Source: Spirosoma endbachense
GTDB taxonomy: Bacteria > Bacteroidota > Bacteroidia > Cytophagales > Spirosomataceae
Direction of reading: 5' to 3'
Length of the DNA stretch: 64,000 nucleotides
Assembly: GCF_010233585.1 (NCBI RefSeq)
Contig: NZ_CP045997.1
Span: 2,518,692-2,582,691 of the forward strand
A program made the translations under genes and the position numbers. Within the stretch, counting starts at the first letter, position 1; each line of letters opens with the position of its first letter. The notes under the pieces were generated by a model. It saw only the letters and a list, made by a program, of their open reading frames with translations, was not told the origin of the DNA and searched no databases. Below are positions 46,642-55,934 of this stretch, piece by piece.

Positions 46642-47012
46642 TATACTATGAGCATGGGGCGCTAAAAACAAGTTACCTAAATCGCTGTCATTCCGCCAGG
46701 AAGCGAATCGCAAACCCGATACATTGGTAGCGCATCAAGAGAATATGCCCTTGGTAAACGTGACATTTCCCACCGGAACATCGAATGGCCAAGCATCAAT
46801 ACCCCATTCCCATTCTAGTCAGGATAGGGCCCGATCTAAATTCAGGCTTTCATACCCTGACTTTCGACGGCGTTCATTAATGGACAAAACCTGTCCACCT
46901 TCGGACATACCCACTTCCCAAAAATACCTTTCCAGCTCCTAAACGCTTTTTTCAGACTGTGGTACAATTGTTGACGAGCTAGAAGCAACTCGCTAGCTAG
47001 CTGTTGCCAATC
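46642..47012. other. gene-free stretch before the permease gene
   Basis: No gene is convincing here. A 72-codon frame at 46724-46942 has no protein-like features. A small tandem palindromic stretch GCTAGCTAGC lies near 46992, just upstream of the permease start. Confidence 0.5.
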
Positions 47013-49403
47013 ATGTTCCTAAACTACATCAAAATTGCCTGGCGGAATCTAATCCGCAATAAGACCTATAGCCTACTCACGCTATTGGGGCTGGCCAGTG
47101 GCATGACCTGTGCCATGTTACTGGGGCTCTATGTCTATGATGAGCTGACATTTGATCGATACCACACCAACGCAGCTAATATTTACCGGTTGAATGTGCA
47201 CGTCAAGTGGGGCGACAATGAGCTGAACATGGGCGTCGGGTCCGCCCCGATGGGCCCAACCCTCCGACAGGAGTTCCCCGAAATCAGGAATGTCGTACGG
47301 ATCATACCCAGTCATGATATGTTGTTTCGGGTTGGCCAGAAAGCCCTGTATGCCAAGGATTTTATCTACGCCGATTCGACCCTGTTTTCATTTTTCGACT
47401 ATTCATTTATCGACGGCATCCCGCGAACGGCTCTATTGCAACCCAACACCATCATCCTGACTCAGAAAATGGCTCTGGCCCTGTTTGGTCGGACCAATGG
47501 CCTGTTGAGTAAAGTGATTGAGGTTAAAAATGAACACCCCTTAACAGTGAGCGGTATTATCCAGGACCCGCCTGCCAACCACCATCTGAGCTTTGAGGCT
47601 GTTCTTCCCTACGTCAACCGGCAACTCAACGAGGTCAATCTAGACAAATGGGATAACTTCGGCACGTCTACCTACGTACTGCTTCAGTCCAACAGCGATG
47701 TACGCAGGCTGGACCATAAAATGCCCGCTTTCTACAAAAAGTACATTGCCCAGGCTATCGGTGATGCTACGGGCAAAGGCGTTACGTTCGACATTAGGTT
47801 CCAGCCCCTGACGGACATGCACCTGCATTCAAGCCATTTGCTGGGTGAGGAAAAAGGAAGCAACATCGCTTACGTCTACACCTTCTCGGCCATTGGCTTG
47901 TTTATATTATTGATTGCCATCGTTAATTACGTCAATCTGGCCACGGCCCGGTCAACAGGTCGCGCCCGGGAAATTGGGGTACGCAAAGCCATTGGATCAT
48001 TACGTACACAGTTGATTGGGCAGTTTCTGACGGAGTCAACCCTGCTCTCATTACTGGCTCTGTTGACCAGTCTGATACTGGTGCAGGTTTTGCTCCCACT
48101 CTTTAACTACATAGCGGCCAAGAGTCTACTCATGGATCTGTGGAATAGCCAAATAATGGGTGTACTCGTCGGTTTCAGCCTGCTGATCGGTTTGGTGAGC
48201 GGCCTTTATCCCGCCTTCCTGCTATCCCGCTTTAAGCCAGTAGCGGTTTTGAAAGGAACCTTCACCGCCAGCAGTAGCGGAATTCTGCTGCGCCAGTCGC
48301 TGGTGGTCTTCCAGTTTACGGTTTCCAGTGTGATGATCGTGGGGACCTTCGTTGTTTATCAGCAGTTGCAGTACATGCGGCACACCCAGTTAGGCTTCAA
48401 TCAGGAACAGGTTCTGGTTCTGCCACTGAAAGCACCAGCGATTCAACGGACGGCTACTGTACTGAAAGATAGATTCCTGCGAAATCCTGTTATTAAAGGC
48501 GTAAGCCTAACAAACGGGTCAGTCGGTGGTGATATGAATGATAAGTCCACGTTTAGTTTCTACGCGGGCGGCAAAGAACAGTCCATTAGCACCGAATACT
48601 TCTCCGTCGATCAGGATTTTGTTAACGTATTACAGATCGGCTTGAAAGAAGGGAATAATTTTTCGCCCGAATTGGTCAATGATTCGACCGATGCCGTGCT
48701 GGTCAATGAAGCGATGCTCAAACGGCTGGGCTGGAAAAACCGCAAGGCCGGTCTGGTGGAGCTCGACACGAAGCGCATCCCCATTGCGGGAGTTATCCGT
48801 GATTTCCACATGCGTTCCCTTCGGAACAAAATTGAACCGCTCGTTTTGGTCCTGAATCAGGACAGGGGTGATAAACTGCTGGTCCGGATGGCCCCCCAGA
48901 ACGTACCGGGTGCGTTGGCCTACATCCGGAGCATTTATGAGCGCGTGAATCCCAACCAACCGTTTGAGTACACGTTTCTGGACCAGACGTTTGCCCAACA
49001 GTATCGGGCTGATGAACGCAAAGGCAAGCTGTTTCTCGGCTTTTCAGGCATGGCTATCTTTATCGCCTGCCTGGGTTTATTTGGGTTGGCGACCTTCACC
49101 GCCGAGCAACGAAGGAAAGAAATCGGCGTGCGTAAAGTGCTGGGTGCCAGTGTAAGCAGTCTTGTTGTACTCTTGTCCAGGGACTTTTTAAAATTGGTTT
49201 TTATCGCCCTGGTGCTTGGGACACCCCTGGCTTATCTTGCCATGAAGCGCTGGTTAGCCGACTTCGCTTACCGGGTGGAGCTTGATTGGTGGATGTTTGC
49301 CTTGGCAGGGCTACTAGCAGTGGGCATTGCCTTATTCACGATAAGCTTTCAGAGTATCCGAGCGGCCTTAGTCAATCCGGTCAAGTCGTTACGCTCAGAG
49401 TGA
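47013..49403 (+). CDS. MacB/FtsX-type ABC transporter permease
   Basis: ATG 47013 is chosen (a TTG at 47004 precedes it), giving 796 residues. The layout is the usual eight-helix Bacteroidota form: helix 1 at WRNLIRNKTYSLLTLLGLAS, a MacB-type periplasmic domain, three FtsX helices around 295-420 (YVNLATARSTGRAREIGVRK), a second periplasmic domain and three final helices. The motif RRKEIGVRKVLGASVSSLVV near 705 is the family mark. Such proteins work with an ATPase in export or lipoprotein/antimicrobial handling, but no ATPase gene is adjacent. Confidence 0.93.
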   Translation: MFLNYIKIAWRNLIRNKTYSLLTLLGLASGMTCAMLLGLYVYDELTFDRYHTNAANIYRLNVHVKWGDNELNMGVGSAPMGPTLRQEFPEIRNVVRIIPSHDMLFRVGQKALYAKDFIYADSTLFSFFDYSFIDGIPRTALLQPNTIILTQKMALALFGRTNGLLSKVIEVKNEHPLTVSGIIQDPPANHHLSFEAVLPYVNRQLNEVNLDKWDNFGTSTYVLLQSNSDVRRLDHKMPAFYKKYIAQAIGDATGKGVTFDIRFQPLTDMHLHSSHLLGEEKGSNIAYVYTFSAIGLFILLIAIVNYVNLATARSTGRAREIGVRKAIGSLRTQLIGQFLTESTLLSLLALLTSLILVQVLLPLFNYIAAKSLLMDLWNSQIMGVLVGFSLLIGLVSGLYPAFLLSRFKPVAVLKGTFTASSSGILLRQSLVVFQFTVSSVMIVGTFVVYQQLQYMRHTQLGFNQEQVLVLPLKAPAIQRTATVLKDRFLRNPVIKGVSLTNGSVGGDMNDKSTFSFYAGGKEQSISTEYFSVDQDFVNVLQIGLKEGNNFSPELVNDSTDAVLVNEAMLKRLGWKNRKAGLVELDTKRIPIAGVIRDFHMRSLRNKIEPLVLVLNQDRGDKLLVRMAPQNVPGALAYIRSIYERVNPNQPFEYTFLDQTFAQQYRADERKGKLFLGFSGMAIFIACLGLFGLATFTAEQRRKEIGVRKVLGASVSSLVVLLSRDFLKLVFIALVLGTPLAYLAMKRWLADFAYRVELDWWMFALAGLLAVGIALFTISFQSIRAALVNPVKSLRSE

Positions 49404-49978
49404 GCGAAGAAATTGCTTTATGATCGGAGACTGAGCAAAGACAAGACAGGAATAGGGTTATCGTAAAAATGATCAATTGGATTGCTTTTGTTCAGAAAAA
49501 CGTCCGATTACAGTCTAGGCTGGTTAGATAAAATGGGGAATGAAATACTATTTTCATTGCCTCTCAAACTGACTGTACCGAAAAAATCACTCCACTGAGA
49601 AGCCGTGCTCGCAAAAGCTAGACGCAGCTTTTAATTCAGATAGTATACGACCAAAATTACCTGTTTCTAATTTTAATATCTGTCAATTCCAGACCGTAGC
49701 ATACGAATCGTATTGCAGTATATCGTCTCCAAGAAACTCTTTAACGCCCAGCCAGTCGCTAAAAAAATGCGCTACTCCAGTCATCAGTACGGAGTTAAAC
49801 GTGGTTCCTTGTTTTTGATTATTACAGAAATAAATATGCCCGATAGGAGTGATCTCGAGCTTCTGCAACAAATCAATTAAGCCCGCCACCTACGTCGACT
49901 CATAGGGTTAGACCGCTGCCTCACTCGAGGAGATTACAATAAAGCGGTAGATCCCCAGTCCTAGTTCTCCTTTAGTCA
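49404..49978. other. intergenic stretch with a possible coding fragment
   Basis: Only a weak minus-strand frame at 49683-49889 (GTG start, 68 codons) stands out; it reads as protein-like at its end (GVAHFFSDWLGVKEFLGDDI). It may be a remnant of a larger gene. No promoter or stable RNA is recognised. Confidence 0.3.
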
Positions 49979-50497
49979 ATGCGAACAAATGAACTTGACG
50001 ATCGACGTATGGAAACATTAGATGAATTTTTTGAACACACGATTCAGGATTTATACTCTGCCGAAAAACAAGCGCTGGAAGCGATGCCCCAGATTGTTAA
50101 GCGGGTACTAAGTGAACAACTTCGACAGGCGTTGCAGGTCCATCAACGCGAATCTGAAAGTCAGGTAACCCGCCTGGAGCAGATTGCCAAGCAACTAGGT
50201 ATTGACCCCGATGGCGAAATGTGTATGGCAATGCAAGGGTTAATTGAAGAAGCTCAGGACTTGCTGGCTCAATTAGAGGATGGCCCACTGGTCGATGTGG
50301 CCATTATTGGTGCTGCCCAGAAAATGGAGCACTATGAGATTGCCAGTTATGGTACGGCACGGACACTAGCCCTGCAAACCGGCCTGGAGGAGATTGCCAA
50401 TTTGTTGGAGACCACCCTCAAGGAAGAGAAAGCGGCTGATGAGAAGCTAACGTACATTGCCCTGAGTTCGGTCAACCTAAAAGCAGCTCAATCGTAA
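49979..50497 (+). CDS. DUF892 ferritin-like protein (YciE/YciF family)
   Basis: This 172-residue protein has the DUF892 pattern: METLDEFFEHTIQDLYSAEK near residues 11-30, VHQRESESQVTRLEQIAKQL near 58, and MEHYEIASYGTARTLALQTG near 114. Glu and His positions suit a di-iron ferritin-like four-helix bundle. The start may be ATG 50009 rather than 49979. In Salmonella this family is in the stress-induced yciGFE-katN operon. Here a DUF4142 gene and a manganese catalase follow. Confidence 0.93.
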   Translation: MRTNELDDRRMETLDEFFEHTIQDLYSAEKQALEAMPQIVKRVLSEQLRQALQVHQRESESQVTRLEQIAKQLGIDPDGEMCMAMQGLIEEAQDLLAQLEDGPLVDVAIIGAAQKMEHYEIASYGTARTLALQTGLEEIANLLETTLKEEKAADEKLTYIALSSVNLKAAQS

Positions 50498-50627
50498 TCA
50501 ACTTGACTCATAAGCTATCTGTCAGGATCATTTCAATATGTTTCGGATAATGGCGAAACAGTCATCTTAAGCAAGTCTTTAGGCCATAGCTAGTATGGTT
50601 TTACCTATCTTAAAAACACAATACGTT

Positions 50628-51257
50628 ATGAAAAATCGGTCAATTTTATTGAGCTTTCTAATGATCTTGTTCCTAACAGGCGCTTCCCTAGCCCAGCAGA
50701 ACAGTGGCACCATGAATGCAGGTACAACTGCCAACGTGGGCAAAGAAAGTAAATCGGAATTCGATAGCCAAAACCAGAAAGGGGCAGCGGCCGTGGGCGC
50801 GGTTTCAGCAACAGGCGCAAAGCTTTCCTCAGCGGATCAGCGACTAATGCTGGAAGTAGCCATGGGGGGTATGATGCAGTTGGAAGTCAGTAAAGTGGCA
50901 CTGCAAAAGGCTACCAATCCAGAAGTACGTGAATTGGCGCAGGCCGAAGTCGATGAACAAACGGGATTATCAGCAAAGCTGAAAGAAATTGCTGACGCCA
51001 AAGGGATTACTTTACCGGCGTCTCCTGACCCAGAAACTCAGGCAATGGTAACTAAATTACAGAGTATGTCAGGTGTAGCGCTCGATAAGATGTATGTCAG
51101 CGAAAGTGGTGTGAAAGGCCATCAGAAACTCGACAAAGTGATGTCAACAGTTGAATCAAATGCATCAGATGCTAGTTTGATAGGCGTTGCCAAAGCGGCT
51201 CACCCTCTAATAAAATTCCATTTAACAGTGGCTAAACAAATCAAGGATAAACGTTGA
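50628..51257 (+). CDS. DUF4142 ferritin-like secreted protein
   Basis: ATG 50628 starts a signal peptide (RSILLSFLMILFLTGASLAQ), so it is preferred over the upstream frame start at 50595; 209 residues. The DUF4142 core is at about 70-205: LSSADQRLMLEVAMGGMMQL, ATNPEVRELAQAEVDEQTGL, and a late helix LIKFHLTVAKQIKDK. The fold is a four-helix bundle related to ferritin-like proteins, but key metal ligands are not clear. It is probably periplasmic, and is placed between two other ferritin-like genes. Confidence 0.9.
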   Translation: MKNRSILLSFLMILFLTGASLAQQNSGTMNAGTTANVGKESKSEFDSQNQKGAAAVGAVSATGAKLSSADQRLMLEVAMGGMMQLEVSKVALQKATNPEVRELAQAEVDEQTGLSAKLKEIADAKGITLPASPDPETQAMVTKLQSMSGVALDKMYVSESGVKGHQKLDKVMSTVESNASDASLIGVAKAAHPLIKFHLTVAKQIKDKR

Positions 51258-51267
51258 GGATAAGTCG

Positions 51268-51320
51268 CCGACCATTAAAAAAGGGGTAACAAAACTTGTT
51301 ATCCCTTTTTTAATGGTCGG
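51268..51320. terminator. long hairpin, bidirectional terminator
   Basis: Arms 51268-51292 and 51296-51320 pair over 25 bases with a single G-T pair. A-run and T-run sequences lie within the stem (CATTAAAAAAGGGGTAACAA and its complement). It follows the DUF4142 stop by 10 bases and would stop transcription before the catalase gene. Confidence 0.85.
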
Positions 51321-51458
51321 TTTACAAGTCGCTGTAAATTGTAACCGTTGGCCAGGGCCGTTGCCTCGTAGAAGGCGCCTATTTTTCAACTATACGTTGT
51401 AGGGGTAGGTTGGACTCTTGAACAAGTGTTCCAGGTTTCCGAACTAAACCACAAGGTT

Positions 51459-52367
51459 ATGATTTTAAAAATGGACCGGCTTCCTATTGAGTTGCCCATA
51501 CCCAAAAACCCATCGGCCAATGATGCCGCAGCCATTCAGGAACTACTGGGTGGTAAATTCGGCGAGATGTCTACGCTGATGAATTACACTTTCCAGTCGT
51601 TTAACTTTAGAGGACGCAAGAAAATTCGGCCCTTTTATGATGTGATCGCCAGCATTGCAGGCGAAGAATATGGCCATATTGAAGTTGTATCCTACGCCAT
51701 CAATCTATTGCTGACGGGTGTTACCAAGCGGGGGCATGACCCCGTATCCGGCCCCCTTGCCGATGCGGCTAATGCCCGGAATACGTATCATTACATTGCC
51801 AGTGGGCAGGGAGCACTCCCTGTCGATTCGATGGGTAATTTCTGGAACGGCCAGAATGTATTCAGTAGTGGTAATCTGAAACTGGATTTGTTGCATAACT
51901 TTTTTCTGGAATGTGGCGCACGGGGCAATAAAATGCGCGCCTATGAAATGGTAACTGACCCAACGGCACGCACGATGGTGGGCTATTTGCTAGTACGGGG
52001 CGGCCTACATATCGTTGCTTATGCCAAAGCATTAGAGAAATTAACTGGGGTGGAAGTTACCAAGCTCCTGCCAATTCCGGATTTAAGCAACAACGCCTTT
52101 CCCGAAGCCAGGAAGTTTATGGATCAGAAACTGCATTTGCAGTTGTATACCTTTAGTCAGGAGGATTATAAGCAGGCGGGACTGATCTGGAATGGTCCTC
52201 ACCCCGATGATGGTCAGGAGTGCGTAGTGATCGAGGGAGCGATTCCGGGCTATCCCGTACCAGATTTAGAAGAAGAACCGCAACTCAACGCACCAGGCGC
52301 GGATGATTTTGATCCGCAGGTATTTGCCGATATGGCTAAGAAAATGGGGATTAAGTACGAGTATTAA
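51459..52367 (+). CDS. katN: manganese catalase
   Basis: ATG 51459 is used rather than the GTG at 51426, giving 302 residues. The Mn catalase ligand pattern is present in a ferritin-like bundle: Glu in LLGGKFGEMSTLMNYTFQ near 32-40, Glu and His in AGEEYGHIEVVSYAINLL near 70, Glu in LECGARGNKMRAYEMVTD near 150, and His in VRGGLHIVAYAKALE near 183. The extended C-terminus (QVFADMAKKMGIKYEY) is usual. It breaks down hydrogen peroxide with a di-manganese site. Neighbouring DUF892 and DUF4142 genes make this a stress block. Confidence 0.93.
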   Translation: MILKMDRLPIELPIPKNPSANDAAAIQELLGGKFGEMSTLMNYTFQSFNFRGRKKIRPFYDVIASIAGEEYGHIEVVSYAINLLLTGVTKRGHDPVSGPLADAANARNTYHYIASGQGALPVDSMGNFWNGQNVFSSGNLKLDLLHNFFLECGARGNKMRAYEMVTDPTARTMVGYLLVRGGLHIVAYAKALEKLTGVEVTKLLPIPDLSNNAFPEARKFMDQKLHLQLYTFSQEDYKQAGLIWNGPHPDDGQECVVIEGAIPGYPVPDLEEEPQLNAPGADDFDPQVFADMAKKMGIKYEY

Positions 52368-52384
52368 GCCTCCGAAATTTAACG

Positions 52385-52440
52385 TCTGCCGATACACAGA
52401 GTACCTGTTAAGCAGGTGAAACTCGTTGTGTATCGGCAGA
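52385..52440. terminator. hairpin between convergent catalase and glycosidase-like genes
   Basis: TCTGCCGATACACA at 52385-52398 pairs perfectly with 52427-52440. The internal loop itself can form smaller stems (ACCTG with CAGGT). It fills the 78-base space between the two convergent stop codons and probably ends both transcripts. Confidence 0.75.
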
Positions 52441-52445
52441 ACGCT

Positions 52446-54737
52446 TTATCGGGCATTCTTTTCCCTTGTCCATACCAGCCGAAGCCGTTGATGTCCCTGA
52501 ACCTGATATTCCTGATACGTTTTGGCAGTTTCGCTGGGCTTGAGCGGCTCACTGGCGGGAATGTCCTCATCAAAGAGTTGTACGGTGGGCAGCGTTCCGC
52601 TTTTGGCCAACAACCGAACCCGGCAAGTACAGGAGGCAGTACCGGCCAGACGTATAATAAGATAGCCACTGGTTTTTCTCGTTACCTGATAGTCAGCCTG
52701 ATAAATCGGGTAGTCAGCAAAGACAACGACCGGCACGCCGGTGAATCGTTTATAGGCATAACTTGTCAGGATATACGCTAAGGCTCCCCCATATACTTCC
52801 TGCCCGACAGCTCCGGCCTGCTTCCAACCCGTCGATATGTCCTCCAGGGGAATGGGTAAGTCCCGGATGATTCGCCCTTCTTTGGGGGATTGACAGACGG
52901 AATCCGCGGCTAGTTCCGACGGATAATAATACCGACCCCTGTGCAGCAAATACTTCATGTACTCCGAAAAGAACAGTCTAATGGAATCAGGAACATCCCG
53001 GTCTACTTCCTTGAGATAGTTGATCATGGTGGCCACAATTTCGCCTTCTTCGTAGGCGGCCAGATACGGAGCATTCCGGAGGGGAGCCACGCCCAAAAAC
53101 GTACTCCGATCCTTGCCAAAGCCGAATTGGCAATCCCAGATCCATAACCGGGCGATGACGTTGGCCAGACCGAGCCGACTCTGATCGAAATACAGTCGGT
53201 TGCCGGTAATTTTCCAGAGCTTGGCGAGTGTCAGCGCACTCATAATGGTAATATTACTCTGATAGAGCAGTTCAAATCCTTTACCCCTGAGCCGCTCAGC
53301 CGAGGCAATGGCTTCATCCAGATAGCGAACTTCTTTCGTAAGTTCATAGACCTGCACCATGACGTGTGTATACAGACCCGCTACGTCCAACTCTCCGCCT
53401 TTTCCTGTATCGGTTTCGGCCTTTATGACCTCCAGGGTTCGAATGTCATAAAATACCGGCCAGTCGTATCCGAAGTGATGAGCGGCTTTAATGACAAATT
53501 TCAATGAATTAAACAGGAGGTCTTTGGCCTCTGTATTGCCTTGATCAGCTAATCGGCCCAGATTCATTAGTGTATGTAACAAATACCAGGAATCAATTTT
53601 CGCCGGGTCCTGCTCCTCACTACGTTCATCTATATCCTCTTTAAATGTACCGCCTGGTAACCACCGCATGAGCGTTTGTTGTTTCTCATCATAAAACGAG
53701 GGCAGGTTCTGCTGGAGGCTCTCGACCAGCGGTACCGATTTTTCGCCCCAGCGCTGGTATTCCCAGAGCGGTACCAGGATGGCCAGCTGCACCATGCTTT
53801 CGGGAGGTTTATAGGTAGCGTCGACGTAGGCATTGAGGTAAAAGTTTTTTTGAATCATACGCCCACAGCCCGACGATTCACTTAAAGCCTGAATCGTGCG
53901 TTCGGCTGCTTTAGGCCAGTGATAATATTGGGTCTGGGGCTTGGGAAGGTGCAGATAAATGCTGGCCATTGCGTCCAGAAACTGATCAGCAGCTTCAAAT
54001 TCGCTTTCGGGAATTACATCGCTTAAATAGAGAAAGGCATCCGAGAGCGTTATTTCGCTTCCGGCTGGCAAAGGCGAAGTAGTGCCCGGCAGAGCAAAGC
54101 CGACCTCGGGCCATTGAGCACTGACCGTACCCGAGGGTTCGGTTTGGGTCGCCTGAAAATAGTCATTCAGGGCCGTAAAGTTCTGGAAATATAGGAGCGA
54201 TCCTTCGGCCGGTTTGGTCACCGACAGATAAGCAAGGCCGGAGGTTGGCCCGGTCTGGGTGACATAGACCATACCCTGTGTTGTAGCCGGATTATAGTCG
54301 TTATCCAGTATATACACATCCCGGGGAAACGCCTGAATGGTAAAGGGTTGGTTAGGTATTAGTGTGGTCGTATAGCGGAGTAGCGGATAATCGCTCCTGG
54401 GCAGTTCGACTGTTACACGAAATTGCCCCAGGGCACCCTCTACCAGATAGTCGACTTTTGTTTTACTGTTTCGCCCAACCCTGAACCCCTTGATCAGCTG
54501 AGGATCAAAGCATGTTCGAATCGCTAATTTTCCCGACTTGCCAAAGTTATACAGTAGCCAGAATGAATTCGTCGTCAGGCAGACGCCCAAATAGCCCTGT
54601 TCAAGTTGTACCCGGGCGTCAGCCCGGTGTGTGGCCTGTTTAAGCTGTTCATTAAGTCCCCTTACCCACTGGGATGTTTCTTCGGTTTCGGTGAAAGGTT
54701 GCCAGTAAGTGGGACTGTTGTACGATTTACTCCGCAT
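52446..54737 (-). CDS. large (alpha/alpha)-toroid, glycosidase-like protein of unknown function
   Basis: This 763-residue protein has no signal peptide. The N-terminal 230 residues are beta-rich (FWLLYNFGKSGKLAIRT), and residues about 255-680 look like an alpha/alpha six-hairpin toroid (YYHWPKAAERTIQALSESSG, VQVYELTKEVRYLDEAIASA, YLAAYEEGEIVATMINYLKE). A final beta region ends RLRLVWTREKNAR. The layout recalls six-hairpin glycosidases, but no family signature is certain. It ends a four-gene operon that begins with a zinc alcohol dehydrogenase. The ATG at 54737 is 30 bases after the preceding stop. Confidence 0.72.
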   Translation of the reverse strand: MRSKSYNSPTYWQPFTETEETSQWVRGLNEQLKQATHRADARVQLEQGYLGVCLTTNSFWLLYNFGKSGKLAIRTCFDPQLIKGFRVGRNSKTKVDYLVEGALGQFRVTVELPRSDYPLLRYTTTLIPNQPFTIQAFPRDVYILDNDYNPATTQGMVYVTQTGPTSGLAYLSVTKPAEGSLLYFQNFTALNDYFQATQTEPSGTVSAQWPEVGFALPGTTSPLPAGSEITLSDAFLYLSDVIPESEFEAADQFLDAMASIYLHLPKPQTQYYHWPKAAERTIQALSESSGCGRMIQKNFYLNAYVDATYKPPESMVQLAILVPLWEYQRWGEKSVPLVESLQQNLPSFYDEKQQTLMRWLPGGTFKEDIDERSEEQDPAKIDSWYLLHTLMNLGRLADQGNTEAKDLLFNSLKFVIKAAHHFGYDWPVFYDIRTLEVIKAETDTGKGGELDVAGLYTHVMVQVYELTKEVRYLDEAIASAERLRGKGFELLYQSNITIMSALTLAKLWKITGNRLYFDQSRLGLANVIARLWIWDCQFGFGKDRSTFLGVAPLRNAPYLAAYEEGEIVATMINYLKEVDRDVPDSIRLFFSEYMKYLLHRGRYYYPSELAADSVCQSPKEGRIIRDLPIPLEDISTGWKQAGAVGQEVYGGALAYILTSYAYKRFTGVPVVVFADYPIYQADYQVTRKTSGYLIIRLAGTASCTCRVRLLAKSGTLPTVQLFDEDIPASEPLKPSETAKTYQEYQVQGHQRLRLVWTREKNAR

Positions 54738-54767
54738 CGGTAATTACGCTAACTAGTGTTCGATGAA

Positions 54768-55376
54768 CTAGACATTCACCAGGTAATCCGTCAGAAGTTT
54801 CCACTGGATTTTCTGATAAAATAGCCAGCCTGTTTCAGCAATGAGCGTGTTAATCAGGGCACGCTCGCCGGCCTGTGGCTGCTGGTTGTTAATGCCCTCC
54901 TGTTGCCCAATCTGGAATGCCCTCAGGGTACAACTCACTAATTCTACCCGAAAGGTGCTGCGAGCCTCTTGATTAAAAAAATGGTCGATCTGGCCTGGCT
55001 TACTGGCCATCGGATCAGTACTGGGTTGAACAGTGAACTCCGCAAGCTTTTTGTCCAGTGTCTTATGGATGACGCGTACCCAATTTTCTGGTGTTGGGCC
55101 GGGTAATACAATCTGAATAAAATCGCCTACATCGACCGGGCCAGCGGGTTTGGCTTTACCAACCGTGTCGTAAAGCGCGAAATCTGCCGCAATGCTCGAA
55201 AGAGCCGACCAGCCATTCACATTCAATAGTTTCGCTACGGAAGAGGCAAAAGCGTTCCCGGACGTCAATTCATCCGGGAACGTAGTGTAACTGACATAGA
55301 TACTGTCTTTGGTTGCCTCACCCTGAACGACCTTACTTTCGTATCGAATCTTCTCAACAATCGTTTTGCGTTTCAT
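54768..55376 (-). CDS. conserved-looking protein of unknown function
   Basis: This 202-residue protein has no signal or membrane segment and no family that I recognise. Features include an N-terminal beta-like stretch (RYESKVVQGEATKDSIYVSY), a Pro/Gly linker (IVLPGPTPENWVRVIH) and a helical C-terminus (LINTLIAETGWLFYQKIQWK). It is third in the operon; the stop of the previous gene is 49 bases upstream. Linkage to the toroid gene suggests a shared role. Confidence 0.6.
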   Translation of the reverse strand: MKRKTIVEKIRYESKVVQGEATKDSIYVSYTTFPDELTSGNAFASSVAKLLNVNGWSALSSIAADFALYDTVGKAKPAGPVDVGDFIQIVLPGPTPENWVRVIHKTLDKKLAEFTVQPSTDPMASKPGQIDHFFNQEARSTFRVELVSCTLRAFQIGQQEGINNQQPQAGERALINTLIAETGWLFYQKIQWKLLTDYLVNV

Positions 55377-55425
55377 AGGTATAACGTTGTCATCCGTTAT
55401 GATAAAAATCAGTCGTTGGTGTTCT

Positions 55426-55923
55426 TTAAGCGGCCAACCTCTTTTTTTTCCAATTCAACAAAACTACCAGTGCCGTAGTGACGACGACGCCAATCAGTAC
55501 GTTTTGTACTAATCCTTTCCGGTTGTATTTCCAGTCCGCTTTCCAGCCTTTTTCCGCAAAAATATTCGGTATATGTCCTTGTCGGAGATCATCAACGATC
55601 CCTTCCACCACATTGATTCGATCGGCCAGCAGTAAAGGAAGCCAGTGCCCGTATTCGGACTCACTTGATTTGAAAGCGTACCGTCGGATGGCGCCACTCA
55701 GACCAGAAGGTGGTGAAGAAGTACCAAAAACAGCCGAAAGATTAGGTCGTTCATTGGATTTAAGTATTTCGACAGTTACGGCCTGAAGCGGGGGTCTTTC
55801 CCAGTTAAGTCGCTGGTGATCGTCACCCGTATAGTTTTTTATTGGGTAGGTAGGCTCATTTTTCGGGTCGGCATCTACCCCCCACCCCTTAATATGCGAA
55901 TACTCGTTCGGCGTTTGTTCCAT
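55426..55923 (-). CDS. small tail-anchored protein of unknown function
   Basis: ATG 55923 is chosen over the longer frame from 55977 because it follows the dehydrogenase stop by 11 bases, giving 165 residues. The N-terminal 140 residues are soluble, with SGAIRRYAFKSSESEYGHWL and LLLADRINVVEGIVDDLRQG. A single C-terminal transmembrane helix (VLIGVVVTTALVVLLNW) is followed by KKKR, so it is tail-anchored. It may tether operon partners to the membrane; this is inference only. Confidence 0.65.
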   Translation of the reverse strand: MEQTPNEYSHIKGWGVDADPKNEPTYPIKNYTGDDHQRLNWERPPLQAVTVEILKSNERPNLSAVFGTSSPPSGLSGAIRRYAFKSSESEYGHWLPLLLADRINVVEGIVDDLRQGHIPNIFAEKGWKADWKYNRKGLVQNVLIGVVVTTALVVLLNWKKKRLAA

Positions 55924-55934
55924 AATTCGATGAG

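Noticed and set aside
46724..46942. 72-codon plus-strand frame before the permease
   Set aside because: No start context, low-complexity Ser/Pro/Thr content and no protein-like segment.
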